The translations under genes were made by a program, and so were the position numbers. From positions 1,426,001 to 1,490,000 of the forward strand of contig NZ_JACBZP010000001.1 of NCBI RefSeq assembly GCF_013409065.1: a stretch of DNA of 64,000 nucleotides, given 5' to 3'. Below the pieces are notes generated by a model. That model saw only the letters and a program-made list of their open reading frames with translations. It was not told the DNA's origin and did no database searches. Source of the DNA: Spelaeicoccus albus (GTDB taxonomy: Bacteria > Actinomycetota > Actinomycetes > Actinomycetales > Brevibacteriaceae). Positions 15,163 through 23,415 of this stretch are shown here, in pieces; within the stretch, counting starts at the first letter, position 1, and every line of letters starts with the position of its first letter.

Positions 15163-16353
15163 ATGGCATTCTTGACAGCGGACGTCGCACAGCGGCGATA
15201 TGAGGGACTTCGGACGGTTCTGCGAGAGAACAGCCTGGACGCGGTCGTCATCTCGGGCCCGGAATTCTTTTTCTTCTTCACGAACTACGTGCTCGACGTC
15301 AGGACGTGGGAGCGGCCGATCGCGTTGGTGATCCCCGCCGACGGACGGCCGTTCGCACTCATGCACGAGCTGTCGACCCACGGCGTTGGAATGGCGATCG
15401 ACTCCGGCCGGATCTGGATCGACGATGTACGGTTCTACGCCGAGCATCCCCGTCTCACCGCGCGCGTGCCGCAGCGTCCGCAATTCGCGCACGCGCTTCG
15501 AGACATGCTGGCCGAACACGGCCTGAGCAGGGCGACGCTCGGCTTCGACACTCCGCCGGCCGACCTGGCGGTCCTGCAACATATCGCGCCGTCGCTCGAG
15601 CTTCGCAGCGCCGCCGACCAGCTGATCCCGCTGCGGTGGGTCAAGAGCGACGAGGAACTCACGCTTGTGCGCCGCGCCGCGGAGATCGCCGACTTCGGCC
15701 AGGAATGCTACCGGCGCAATCTCGCCGCGGGCCGATTCATCCAAGAACTCGATGACCACGTCGTCGCCGAGATCAGCGCGGAGGCGTGCCTGCGCATACC
15801 GGGCGAAGACCTGTTCGTGCGCATCCACTCGGAGCGCGGACCGGAATCGGCTGCCCCGCACGGCGGACCGCGCACGGGCAACCGGATCCAGCCGGGGGAC
15901 GGCATCGTCAACATCCTCGTCGCGCAGCTCAACGGCGTCACCGTCGAGAACGAACGCACATGGTTCGTCGGCACGCCCACGCAGCAGCAAGAGCACTGTT
16001 ATCAGACGATCCTCGAAGCGCAAGAGGCCGCGATCGAGCAGATGGTGGCGGGCACCCCGATGTGCGACGTGGACGCGGCAGCCGCGGCCGTCGCCACGCG
16101 CGAAGGACTCGGCGAGCACTATCTCCACCGCGCCGGGCACGGCATGGGGATCGCCGGACACGAATGGCCGGAGGACATCGCGTTCTCGACCCGTGCGCTG
16201 CTCGCGGGCGAGGTGTACTCGGCCGAACCCGGACTCTACGTCCGCGGGGTCGGCGGATTCCGGCACGACGACACGGTCATCGTCGGCGATACGGCGCCCG
16301 AGGTCGTGACGCATTCGTCGAAGGACATTGGCGAACAGACGGTCACGGCCTGA
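15163..16353 (+). CDS. M24-family (pita-bread) hydrolase, creatinase-like, without the canonical metal ligands
   Basis: 396 residues with the two-domain layout of creatinase and prolidase: an N-terminal RNase H-like domain (to ~155) and a pita-bread catalytic domain. Metallopeptidases of this fold use Asp, Asp, His, Glu, Glu. Here the first Asp position falls in GDGIVNILV (about 244-252), the second reads VENERTW with Glu, His326 and the EPG Glu (about 354) are kept, and the last Glu reads FRHDDT with Asp. The ERT pattern and His233 in PHGGPRTGNR resemble creatinase, which works without metal and uses a His near that position. An amidinohydrolase or amide hydrolase is therefore at least as likely as a peptidase. 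It follows the importer genes by 45 bases. Confidence 0.82.
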   Translation: MAFLTADVAQRRYEGLRTVLRENSLDAVVISGPEFFFFFTNYVLDVRTWERPIALVIPADGRPFALMHELSTHGVGMAIDSGRIWIDDVRFYAEHPRLTARVPQRPQFAHALRDMLAEHGLSRATLGFDTPPADLAVLQHIAPSLELRSAADQLIPLRWVKSDEELTLVRRAAEIADFGQECYRRNLAAGRFIQELDDHVVAEISAEACLRIPGEDLFVRIHSERGPESAAPHGGPRTGNRIQPGDGIVNILVAQLNGVTVENERTWFVGTPTQQQEHCYQTILEAQEAAIEQMVAGTPMCDVDAAAAAVATREGLGEHYLHRAGHGMGIAGHEWPEDIAFSTRALLAGEVYSAEPGLYVRGVGGFRHDDTVIVGDTAPEVVTHSSKDIGEQTVTA

Positions 16354-16380
16354 ACGACGGACTACAAGGAGGATCAATCG

Positions 16381-17898
16381 ATGAGCGACGCGGCGGAGCA
16401 GGCCGGAATCGACACGAGCCGGAACGACAAGAACGGGAACGACGAGCCTGCGCCGGAGGCGACAAGCCCGACTGATGACGTGGTGACCACCCGACACGTC
16501 CTGACTGTCGACGGCGAAGAGCTCGCGTACACGGCGACGGCCGGCAGAATCGTGATCCGCGAAGAAGAGGTCGCCGATGGCGTTTTCCGCGGGGTGAAAC
16601 CGAAAGCCGAGCTCTTCGTCGTTTCGTACGTCGCCGACGACACCGACACCGCTACCCGCCCGGTCACGTTCATCTTCAACGGCGGGCCGGGCTCGCCGTC
16701 GCTGTGGTTGCATCTCGGATTGTTCGGGCCGCGCCGAATCGTGGCCGGCGACGTCGACGACCGCGTCGGCGCACCGTTCGAACTCGCCGACAACCCCGAG
16801 TCGCTCCTGGCGCAGTCGGACCTGGTTTTCATCGATCCGCTGACCACCGGTTACAGCCGCGCGGCCGACGGCGTCGACCAGTCGCGGTATCACGGGTACT
16901 CCAGCGACCGGGACCTCGTCGGCGAGGTGATCCGGCTGTGGACGTCGCGCAATGACCGCTGGCTCTCGCCGAAATTCCTCGCCGGCGAGTCATACGGAAC
17001 GTTGCGCGCCGCAGCGCTCGCCGGCCACCTGACCCGTCGGCACGGTATGACGTTCAACGGGGTCGTGCTCTTGTCCTCGATCCTGAACATGGGGACCGCG
17101 CATTTCACGGCGGGCAACGACGCCCCGTACGTCTTCTACCTTCCGACGTACGCCGCGATGGCGCACTACCACGGCAAACACCCCGGCAGGAGCCTCGCCG
17201 ACGTCGTCGCCGAGGCCCGGGAATTCGCCGAGCACGAGTACGCGTACGCGCTGCTGGCCGGCAATCGGCTGGATGATCAGTCGATGCACACCGTCGCCGG
17301 GCGGCTCGCGGCGTTGATCGGCGTCGACGTCGACTATGTCATTCGCGCCCGGCTGCGCGTCGAGCACACGCACTTCTTCGCCGAACTGTTGCGCGCCGAG
17401 CACAAGACGATCGGCCGGCTGGACGGACGATTCGTCGGCGACCCGGAGGACCTCAACGCAGCCCGGAGCACCGTCGACCCGTCGTACACGGCGATCCAGT
17501 ATCCGTACACGGCAGCGGCCAACCACTATTACGCCGCCGAACTCGGGTACCGCAGCGACCTGCCGTACGAAATCCTCACCGATCGCGTGCACCCGTGGTC
17601 GTACTCCGAGTTCGAGAACGCGTCCGCGACGGCGGCCGACGACCTCGCGTACGCCATGCGCACCAACCCGGATCTGCAGGTCTACGTCGCCTACGGCTAC
17701 TACGACGGCGCGACTCCGTTCGCCGCCGCCGAGCACGTCTTCGCCAACCTCGCGATCCCGGCGCGCCTGCAGGCGAACATCACCGGCCACTACTTCGAGT
17801 CGGGGCACATGATGTACATCCACGATCCGGCCCGCCGCGCGCAATCCAGGCAAATTGCGGATTTCGTGCGCGGTGCCGGACAGAAACGTGTTGTCTGA
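16381..17898 (+). CDS. S10-family serine carboxypeptidase
   Basis: 505 residues. The oxyanion-site motif FNGGPGSPS (about 99-107), nucleophile elbow GESYG with Ser204, Asp442 in YYDGATP and His476 in ESGHMMY give a complete S10 triad. These enzymes remove C-terminal residues at acidic pH. No signal peptide is visible; the N-terminal ~35 residues are polar and probably disordered, so it is likely cytoplasmic, unlike classical secreted S10 enzymes. AAGGAGG precedes the ATG. It lies between the M24-like and amidohydrolase genes and probably acts on the imported compound. Confidence 0.88.
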   Translation: MSDAAEQAGIDTSRNDKNGNDEPAPEATSPTDDVVTTRHVLTVDGEELAYTATAGRIVIREEEVADGVFRGVKPKAELFVVSYVADDTDTATRPVTFIFNGGPGSPSLWLHLGLFGPRRIVAGDVDDRVGAPFELADNPESLLAQSDLVFIDPLTTGYSRAADGVDQSRYHGYSSDRDLVGEVIRLWTSRNDRWLSPKFLAGESYGTLRAAALAGHLTRRHGMTFNGVVLLSSILNMGTAHFTAGNDAPYVFYLPTYAAMAHYHGKHPGRSLADVVAEAREFAEHEYAYALLAGNRLDDQSMHTVAGRLAALIGVDVDYVIRARLRVEHTHFFAELLRAEHKTIGRLDGRFVGDPEDLNAARSTVDPSYTAIQYPYTAAANHYYAAELGYRSDLPYEILTDRVHPWSYSEFENASATAADDLAYAMRTNPDLQVYVAYGYYDGATPFAAAEHVFANLAIPARLQANITGHYFESGHMMYIHDPARRAQSRQIADFVRGAGQKRVV

Positions 17899-17929
17899 AA
17901 TCGTTCATCCTTTTGAAAGGTCGAGATTC

Positions 17930-19288
17930 ATGTCGGAAGTTGTTGCATTAACGCACGCCACTCTCATCGACGGCACCGGCGAGCCGCCGGTGGCCGATGC
18001 GACGGTCGTCATGGCCGACGGCGTCATCAGCGCGACCGGGAGCGCTGATCGGGTGGCCATTCCGGCGGGCGCCGACGTTGTCGATTGCTCCGGGGCGTTC
18101 GTGATTCCCGGTTTGATGGACGCGAACATCCACCTTGTCTCGTCGCGTACGCCCGACACCCTGCTGGACTTCGAAGGCCGATACGAGGAACTCGCCTTTG
18201 AAGCAGCCGAGATGGCGCTCAAGTACGGTTTGACGACCGTTTTCGACACGTGGGGCCCGGCCGCTCCGCTCGTGAAAGCCCGGGACGCGATCAACGCGGG
18301 CGAGCGCACCGGGGCTCGCTTCTTCTGTGCCGGGAACATCTTCGGCCTGAACGGGCCGATGTCGGAAGATTTCTTCAAGACCGGCGACACGTTCGAGCCC
18401 GAGACGAAAAAGCGCATCAACGACGTGTGGGAAATCGGCTGTGGAACAAACCTGATCTCGCTGTCCGCCGACGACATCGCCGGGGCCCTGGACAAGTACA
18501 TCGACGCGACAGGTGTCGATTTCATCAAATACGCCGCATCAGACCATCGCACCGAAGGGTTTCTGCTCTTTTCCGAGACCGCGCAACGGAAGATCGTCGA
18601 CGTCTGCCACGCCAGAGGTCTGCTGGTTCAAGCGCACACGACGACCGTCGAGTCGCTGCGAATGGAAATCGAGGCCGGAAACGATCTGCTGCAACATCCC
18701 GACATCACGGCGACGACTCCGATACCCGGCGAGCTGATGGACCAAATCGTCGAACGGCAATTGCCGTGCATGGCGTTGTTCGTGACGGAACGCTATTTGG
18801 AGTGGTTGTCCACGGCGAAGCCGGAGGCAGCTGCCGCACGGCTGGTGAGCGACCAGAACAACCGCGCATTCATCGCCAACGGCGCACGCGTGCTGTTGAC
18901 GACGGACGCGTTCGCCTATGGCCAGCGCGTGAAGAATCACCGCGGCTTCCGGCCGGGCCTCCTCGAGGACTCCGTGCCCGATATGCCCACACAGATCGGG
19001 CGCGGGCATTTTCTGTGGATCCAGGCGGCGTGGGAGCGCGGCATGGAGCCGATGGAGGTCCTGCGGTCGGCCAGTTCCTACATCGCCGAGGCCTACGGCA
19101 AGGACGACGTGCTCGGCACCGTGACTCCGGGCAAGGCGGCGGACATGGTCATCTTGAACGCCGACCCGCTCGCGGCGCCCGAGAACTACGGCAATATCCG
19201 CGACGTCGTCAAAGGAGGCGTCGTCGTCGACCGAACGAAGCTTGGTGCTACGACGTTGCTGGCCGACGACCCCGGCGAATATCGGTAA
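17930..19288 (+). CDS. amidohydrolase-superfamily protein with altered HxH motif
   Basis: 452 residues: the small beta-sandwich ends (residues 1-60 and ~390-452, GTVTPGKAADMVILNADPL) enclose a TIM-barrel amidohydrolase. Metal-site residues seen are Lys200 (FIKYAASDH), His236 (VQAHTTT), His256 (LLQHPD) and Asp326 (LLTTDAF). The usual first-strand HxH reads Asn66-Ile-His68 (GLMDANIHL), so one ligand is replaced. Relatives include imidazolonepropionase- and prolidase-type enzymes that split C-N bonds. GAAAGG upstream of the ATG at 17930 sets the start. It closes the importer operon. Confidence 0.85.
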   Translation: MSEVVALTHATLIDGTGEPPVADATVVMADGVISATGSADRVAIPAGADVVDCSGAFVIPGLMDANIHLVSSRTPDTLLDFEGRYEELAFEAAEMALKYGLTTVFDTWGPAAPLVKARDAINAGERTGARFFCAGNIFGLNGPMSEDFFKTGDTFEPETKKRINDVWEIGCGTNLISLSADDIAGALDKYIDATGVDFIKYAASDHRTEGFLLFSETAQRKIVDVCHARGLLVQAHTTTVESLRMEIEAGNDLLQHPDITATTPIPGELMDQIVERQLPCMALFVTERYLEWLSTAKPEAAAARLVSDQNNRAFIANGARVLLTTDAFAYGQRVKNHRGFRPGLLEDSVPDMPTQIGRGHFLWIQAAWERGMEPMEVLRSASSYIAEAYGKDDVLGTVTPGKAADMVILNADPLAAPENYGNIRDVVKGGVVVDRTKLGATTLLADDPGEYR

Positions 19289-19350
19289 CGCATAGCGCCG
19301 GCCGGTTAGCCGGGATGCGGCGCCTGGCATGGTCTCGGGCGGATGACTCC

Positions 19351-19830
19351 TTATCCGCGATATCCCGGGTGGACGTCGGCGTCGAGGCCCTGCAGGTGGC
19401 TCATGGTCGCAAGGAGGTCGTGGAGCTGCGTCCGCTGCTCATCGGTGAGGCCGTTGGTGACCTCACGCTCCTGGGCCATCGCCGCTTTACGCAACTCGGC
19501 GAGTAGCTTCCGGCCGTCGTCGGTAAGGTTCAATTCCTGCGCGCGCCGGTCGGTCGTGCTCCGCGTGCGTTCGGCGAGGCCGGCCCGTTCGAGCTTGTCG
19601 ATGAGCGCGACAACTCGGCTCGGTAGCGCGCCGAGTTTATCGGCCAGCTGACGCTGCGCGATGCCGGGCGAGCGGCCGATAATACGCAGGACACCGGCGT
19701 CGGACGGCGTGATTCCGAGCGGTTGGATCTGCTCGGCAAAGACGTCGGCTGCGTGCGTTCCGAGCTGAGCGAGCAAAAACCCAATGCGGGCTGGGCGCGT
19801 CGAATCGTTCACCTCATCAGAATACAGCAT
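19351..19830 (-). CDS. MarR-family transcriptional regulator
   Basis: 159 residues with a winged helix-turn-helix in the middle (LGITPSDAGVLRIIGRSPGIAQRQLADKLGALPSRVVALIDKLERAGLAER, then the DRRAQELNLTDDGR wing), the MarR hallmark. It is divergent from a membrane protein gene, and the short gap holds a perfect palindrome at 19838-19858, which fits autorepression and control of that gene. No ligand can be inferred. Confidence 0.92.
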   Translation of the reverse strand: MLYSDEVNDSTRPARIGFLLAQLGTHAADVFAEQIQPLGITPSDAGVLRIIGRSPGIAQRQLADKLGALPSRVVALIDKLERAGLAERTRSTTDRRAQELNLTDDGRKLLAELRKAAMAQEREVTNGLTDEQRTQLHDLLATMSHLQGLDADVHPGYRG

Positions 19831-19837
19831 TGACAGA

Positions 19838-19858
19838 ATGATTCATTAGATGAATCAT
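19838..19858. promoter_or_regulatory. MarR operator candidate
   Basis: ATGATTCAT-TAG-ATGAATCAT: perfect 9-base arms around a 3-base centre, in the 26-base gap between the MarR start (19830) and the divergent gene, overlapping that gene's first ATG. The arm spacing places the half-sites one helical turn apart, as a MarR dimer needs. Confidence 0.7.
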
Positions 19859-20495
19859 GTTGTTCATGACTAATATTGCTTCGGGTGCTCGGACGCGCCA
19901 CCGACCGGACGGGCCGCCCGCGGGTGTGCTCGCCACGGTTGTGCTCGCCCTGACGGTCGCCTCGGCCATCGCGTACATTCTTGACTCCGCGTTCTGGAAC
20001 GGCGTCTTCGTCTTTGCGTCGGCGACGCCGCTGGGGATCTACGCCGCCACCGTCTATGCGCGACTGCTCCGGCTCGGTATCCGCGTGCCCGGACCGGGCA
20101 TCAGCTTTTTCGGCGGCATCTCGGCGTCGGTACTGCTCGCGCTCACGGGACTTCTCGGATTCGCCGTTACTCGGGTGACCGGCATGCCGGAACCGTTGAC
20201 GGATTTCGTGACCGAACTCGACTTCTTGCTTGGCGGTGTCGGCTTCGCCACCGCGGTGGGACTACTCATCGCCGGCATCGCCGTGCCATCCGTTATTCTG
20301 CGTCTCGTGCCGCGAGGGCTCGGCTGGACCGGCCTCGTCCTCGGCGCACTCGGCGAGATCTCAATCCTCGCCATGCTCTGGAGCGGCTTCGAGGTACTGT
20401 TGCCGATCGTCCGATTCCTCGGGCTGGCGTGGCTCGCCGTCGTCGGATTCCTACTACCGCACAACCGTCACGAGCTGGGCACGCGTCGCGGGTAG
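19857..20495 (+). CDS. hypothetical integral membrane protein
   Basis: 212 residues with about six hydrophobic segments spaced evenly, resembling small unnamed actinobacterial membrane proteins (DUF4386-like at best). No catalytic motif is visible. The ATG at 19857 lies inside the palindrome; the in-frame ATG at 19866 is an alternative start just outside it. Divergent pairing with a MarR regulator suggests expression is induced by a stress or a lipophilic compound. Confidence 0.7.
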   Translation: MLFMTNIASGARTRHRPDGPPAGVLATVVLALTVASAIAYILDSAFWNGVFVFASATPLGIYAATVYARLLRLGIRVPGPGISFFGGISASVLLALTGLLGFAVTRVTGMPEPLTDFVTELDFLLGGVGFATAVGLLIAGIAVPSVILRLVPRGLGWTGLVLGALGEISILAMLWSGFEVLLPIVRFLGLAWLAVVGFLLPHNRHELGTRRG

Positions 20496-20524
20496 AAAAC
20501 GCATTGCTGTCGCCGGCGAGCCGG

Positions 20525-21547
20525 CTACTTGGCCGTTTTCGCCTTCTTTGCGAAGTCGGTGTCAACGTATTTGCTCTGCGGAATCGGGTCCGAGTATTTG
20601 ATCGCGCCGACGTCCATCCAAGCCTTTTCCATCTCCGACAACTGCTTGGGCAGCGGGTGCAGGTCGGGCAGCCACGTGTAGAGCGGTACCGATTTGACCT
20701 GCTTCGGCGTCTGATCGGTCGCGTCGGCAATGATCTTCACGTTCTCTTTGGAATAACGCTTCTTGCCCTGCAGGTCCTTTGCCCCGCGGGCGAGTGCATT
20801 GAAGAAGTGCTGCGCGGTATCCGTCGAAGCGAATTTGCCGCCGTAGATCACGCCGGTTCCGGAGGTGCCCTTTGGCGTCGTCCACACCTTTTTCGCGGCC
20901 TTGTCGTTCACAACCTGCTCATAGAACGGCGACGAGGCGAAAGCAGCGTCCACGCTGCCGTTCTTGACGGCGGTGGGGATGTCCGGGTTACCCAAGTTGA
21001 CCAGTTTCACGTCGTTCAGCGAAAGACCGGCCTTCTTCAGCGCCATGCTGATGTAATACGCGCCGGTGCCGCCGATGCCGCCGGCAGCAGCAATCTTTTT
21101 GCCCTTCAAGTCTTTCAGGCTCTTGTAATCGCCGCTCTTGACCAGCTTGTTCGACACTACGAGCGCGGACGGCGACGGCTCGTCGTGCGCAGGTTGGACA
21201 CCCATCGACCCGACGACCTTGACGTCAAGCCCCGAATCGATGGCGCTGAACATTCCGGCAGAGAACCCGGCCACGAGCGCGTCGAGCTTTCCGCTGGAAG
21301 CCAGCGGGACGCCGTCCTGCCCCGACTTGATGTTCTTCAAGCTCAACTTGATGCCTTCGTCCTTGAAATACCCCTTCTTTTGGGCAACATACATGGGAGC
21401 GAAGATGGAGAGCTGGACCTGACCGACGCTCACTGTCGTGAGCCCGCCACCGCTATCGTCATCGCCGGAGGATGCCTGCCCGCCGCAGCCTGTCAGCGCG
21501 AGGGCGAATACCGACAGGGCCGCGATGTATCGGAACTTCTTTCTCAT
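20525..21547 (-). CDS. NitT/TauT-type ABC substrate-binding lipoprotein
   Basis: 340 residues. Basic N-terminus MRKKFR, hydrophobic stretch and lipobox LTGC (Cys21). The mature part follows the SsuA/TauA pattern: APMYVAQKKGYFKDEGIKLSL, GFSAGMFSAIDSGLDVKVV, then LKGKKIAAAGGIGGTGAYYISMALKKAG. Such proteins bind sulfonates, nitrate or pyrimidine precursors. The ATG at 21547 places the signal peptide correctly and is preceded by a purine-rich AAAGAAGG. It ends the three-gene minus-strand operon and converges on the gene ending at 20495. Confidence 0.88.
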   Translation of the reverse strand: MRKKFRYIAALSVFALALTGCGGQASSGDDDSGGGLTTVSVGQVQLSIFAPMYVAQKKGYFKDEGIKLSLKNIKSGQDGVPLASSGKLDALVAGFSAGMFSAIDSGLDVKVVGSMGVQPAHDEPSPSALVVSNKLVKSGDYKSLKDLKGKKIAAAGGIGGTGAYYISMALKKAGLSLNDVKLVNLGNPDIPTAVKNGSVDAAFASSPFYEQVVNDKAAKKVWTTPKGTSGTGVIYGGKFASTDTAQHFFNALARGAKDLQGKKRYSKENVKIIADATDQTPKQVKSVPLYTWLPDLHPLPKQLSEMEKAWMDVGAIKYSDPIPQSKYVDTDFAKKAKTAK

Positions 21548-22410
21548 TTCCCATCCTTCTTTTTTGCTTTTCCGGCGTATTGTCCGCGTAGTAGGAGCCG
21601 CTCCAAGCCGATTACGAGACCGGTGATCAGGGCGCCGATGACTGAAACGACTATCAGGCCGACGTACATGGTTTCCGGCTGGAAGAGCTGCCATGAATTC
21701 CAGATCAGATACCCGAGACCATTATTCGAGGCGACAAACTCGACGGCGGTCACGACAATGACGGACATCCCAGCGGACACGCGCAGGCCCGTCATGATGG
21801 TCGGCGTGGCGGCCGGCAGCAGGACATAGCGGAAGAGCTTCCAGCCGGTAGCCCGGTAGGCGTGTGCGGCTTCGAGAATGCGTTTGTCGATTTGCACGAT
21901 CCCGGCAACGGTATTGATCTGCATGACGAAGAAGACCGAAATGGCTACCGAAAGGACCTTGGGCGTTTCTCCCAAGCCAAAAATGAGCAGAAGCAACGGC
22001 AAAATCGCGATTTTCGGCAGGGCGTAGAGGGCCGTGAACGTTGGCCCGAATGCTGCGCGAAGCGGCCGCCAGACTCCCATGAGCAGGCCGGCGAGTATGC
22101 CGACGATCGACCCCAAGATGAACCCGGCCAGCAGCCGAGCGACAGTGCTTCCGAGGTGCGGCCATAGCGTCCCGTCGACAATCATTTCCCAGCCATGGGC
22201 CAAAATCTGCGTCGGCGGCGTGAAGAGCCGCGGATCGAGAACACCGATGGAAGCAGCAAGCTCCCACAGCGCTAGCAGAATCAGCGGCGTCAGGATGGAA
22301 AGCAGGACGTCGCGCGTTCGCAATCGCTGCTCGCGCTTGTAGTCGCGACTAATTGCCGCGTGCAACTCGGCGACCGCCGGCTTATTGGAGTTCGTTGTGC
22401 TGTCGATCAT
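21544..22410 (-). CDS. NitT/TauT-type ABC permease
   Basis: 288 residues with six hydrophobic segments and the coupling loop IVQIDKRILEAAHAYRATGWKLFRYVLLPAATPTIMTGL of SsuC/TauC-type permeases. A ~35-residue basic N-terminal tail precedes the first helix. The start overlaps the ATPase stop (ATGA) and its 3' end overlaps the binding-protein start by 4 bases, so all three genes are translationally coupled. Confidence 0.9.
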   Translation of the reverse strand: MIDSTTNSNKPAVAELHAAISRDYKREQRLRTRDVLLSILTPLILLALWELAASIGVLDPRLFTPPTQILAHGWEMIVDGTLWPHLGSTVARLLAGFILGSIVGILAGLLMGVWRPLRAAFGPTFTALYALPKIAILPLLLLIFGLGETPKVLSVAISVFFVMQINTVAGIVQIDKRILEAAHAYRATGWKLFRYVLLPAATPTIMTGLRVSAGMSVIVVTAVEFVASNNGLGYLIWNSWQLFQPETMYVGLIVVSVIGALITGLVIGLERLLLRGQYAGKAKKKDGK

Positions 22411-23228
22411 GCGAACCCCAAGGAAGTTTGCACTTCGTCGCGCAAGGACTCCCAGATGCTCTGTTTCATCTGCGCGAACTCGGGGGACGCCTCGATCTCG
22501 ATCTTGCGCGGCCGTGCGAATGGAACGGGCAGGATTTCCTTGACGCGTCCCGGCCGGGCCGACATGATGACGATTTGATCGCCAAGCAGCATGGCCTCCT
22601 CGATGGCGTGGGTGACAAGAATGACGGTTTTCCGCTCGGCTTCCCACAACTGCACGAGTTGTTCCTGCATGAGCGTGCGCGTTTGTGCATCGAGCGCGCC
22701 AAGCGGTTCATCCATGAGAAGTGATGGCGAGCCGGTTGCGAAGGCGCGGGCAATCGAAATGCGTTGGCGCATGCCGCCGGAGAGTTGATGCGGATAAGCA
22801 TTCTCGAAGCCGGAAAGGCCAACCTCATTGATCCAACGCTGTGCATGCTCGTGGCGTTGCTTGCGGGGCACGTCGGCCATCTGCTCACCGAACGCGACGT
22901 TGTCCAACACGTTGAACCACGGAAAGACACCATGCTCCTGGAAGACGAATGCGGAGCGGGGGATCTTCTTGGCGGCCAGGTTGATCTCTACTTCACCTGC
23001 GGTGGCTGTTTCGAGTTCCCCGATGATGCGCAGGAGGGTCGACTTGCCGCATCCCGACGGACCCAGGATGCATGTGAACGACCCTTCTTGGAAGTCGAGG
23101 TTCACGTCGTCAAGCGCATGCACTTGGGTCTTCCCGGTGAAGACCTTGGACAAATTGCGCACGACGAACGCATTCGGTGGTGAGTCGTGCGCCGACGTGG
23201 TCAAACGCGCATTTGTCGATTCGGACAT
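22407..23228 (-). CDS. NitT/TauT-type ABC ATPase
   Basis: 273 residues. Walker [11 protein letters not shown]-loop VFQEHGVFPWFNV, signature [14 protein letters not shown], Walker B LLMDEPLGALDA and VTHAIEEA are intact, matching SsuB/TauB. The C-terminal SARPGRVKEILPVPFARPR is also typical. The ATG at 23228 is preferred over a start at 23306 because the added residues do not fit the family. An inverted repeat lies 46 bases upstream, at 23274-23298. It leads the operon. Confidence 0.9.
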   Translation of the reverse strand: MSESTNARLTTSAHDSPPNAFVVRNLSKVFTGKTQVHALDDVNLDFQEGSFTCILGPSGCGKSTLLRIIGELETATAGEVEINLAAKKIPRSAFVFQEHGVFPWFNVLDNVAFGEQMADVPRKQRHEHAQRWINEVGLSGFENAYPHQLSGGMRQRISIARAFATGSPSLLMDEPLGALDAQTRTLMQEQLVQLWEAERKTVILVTHAIEEAMLLGDQIVIMSARPGRVKEILPVPFARPRKIEIEASPEFAQMKQSIWESLRDEVQTSLGFA

Positions 23229-23273
23229 GACGGTTCTCTTTTTAGGTCGTTTCCGGAACGCTGTTGAGTTTTG

Positions 23274-23298
23274 TCGAGATTCAAAAAGACAATCTCGA
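23274..23298. promoter_or_regulatory. inverted repeat before the NitT/TauT operon
   Basis: TCGAGATT-9 bases-AATCTCGA, perfect 8-base arms, 46 bases before the ATPase start on the minus strand. This is the size and spacing of a dimeric regulator site. No regulator gene is adjacent in the operon; the MarR or IclR proteins nearby, or a distant regulator, could bind. The rest of the 23229-23415 gap shows nothing clear. Confidence 0.45.
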
Positions 23299-23415
23299 TA
23301 ACCCATTGCAGACGCTAGCAGGAAAACGATATTCCACGCGCCATGCTCTTGAACTATGAGACCTGTCGGGGGCCCTCGAACTCTACCGAGAACGCGGTAC
23401 CGGCCTGCCGGAAAG

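Noticed and set aside
15163-16353. simple Xaa-Pro aminopeptidase call
   Set aside because: Three of five canonical metal ligands are changed, so the peptidase label is not safe.
13987-16893. 968-codon open frame on the minus strand
   Set aside because: It covers the PotA-like ATPase, the M24 protein and part of the S10 gene, all with intact catalytic motifs. High third-position GC leaves the antisense frame open; its product is low-complexity and Arg-rich.
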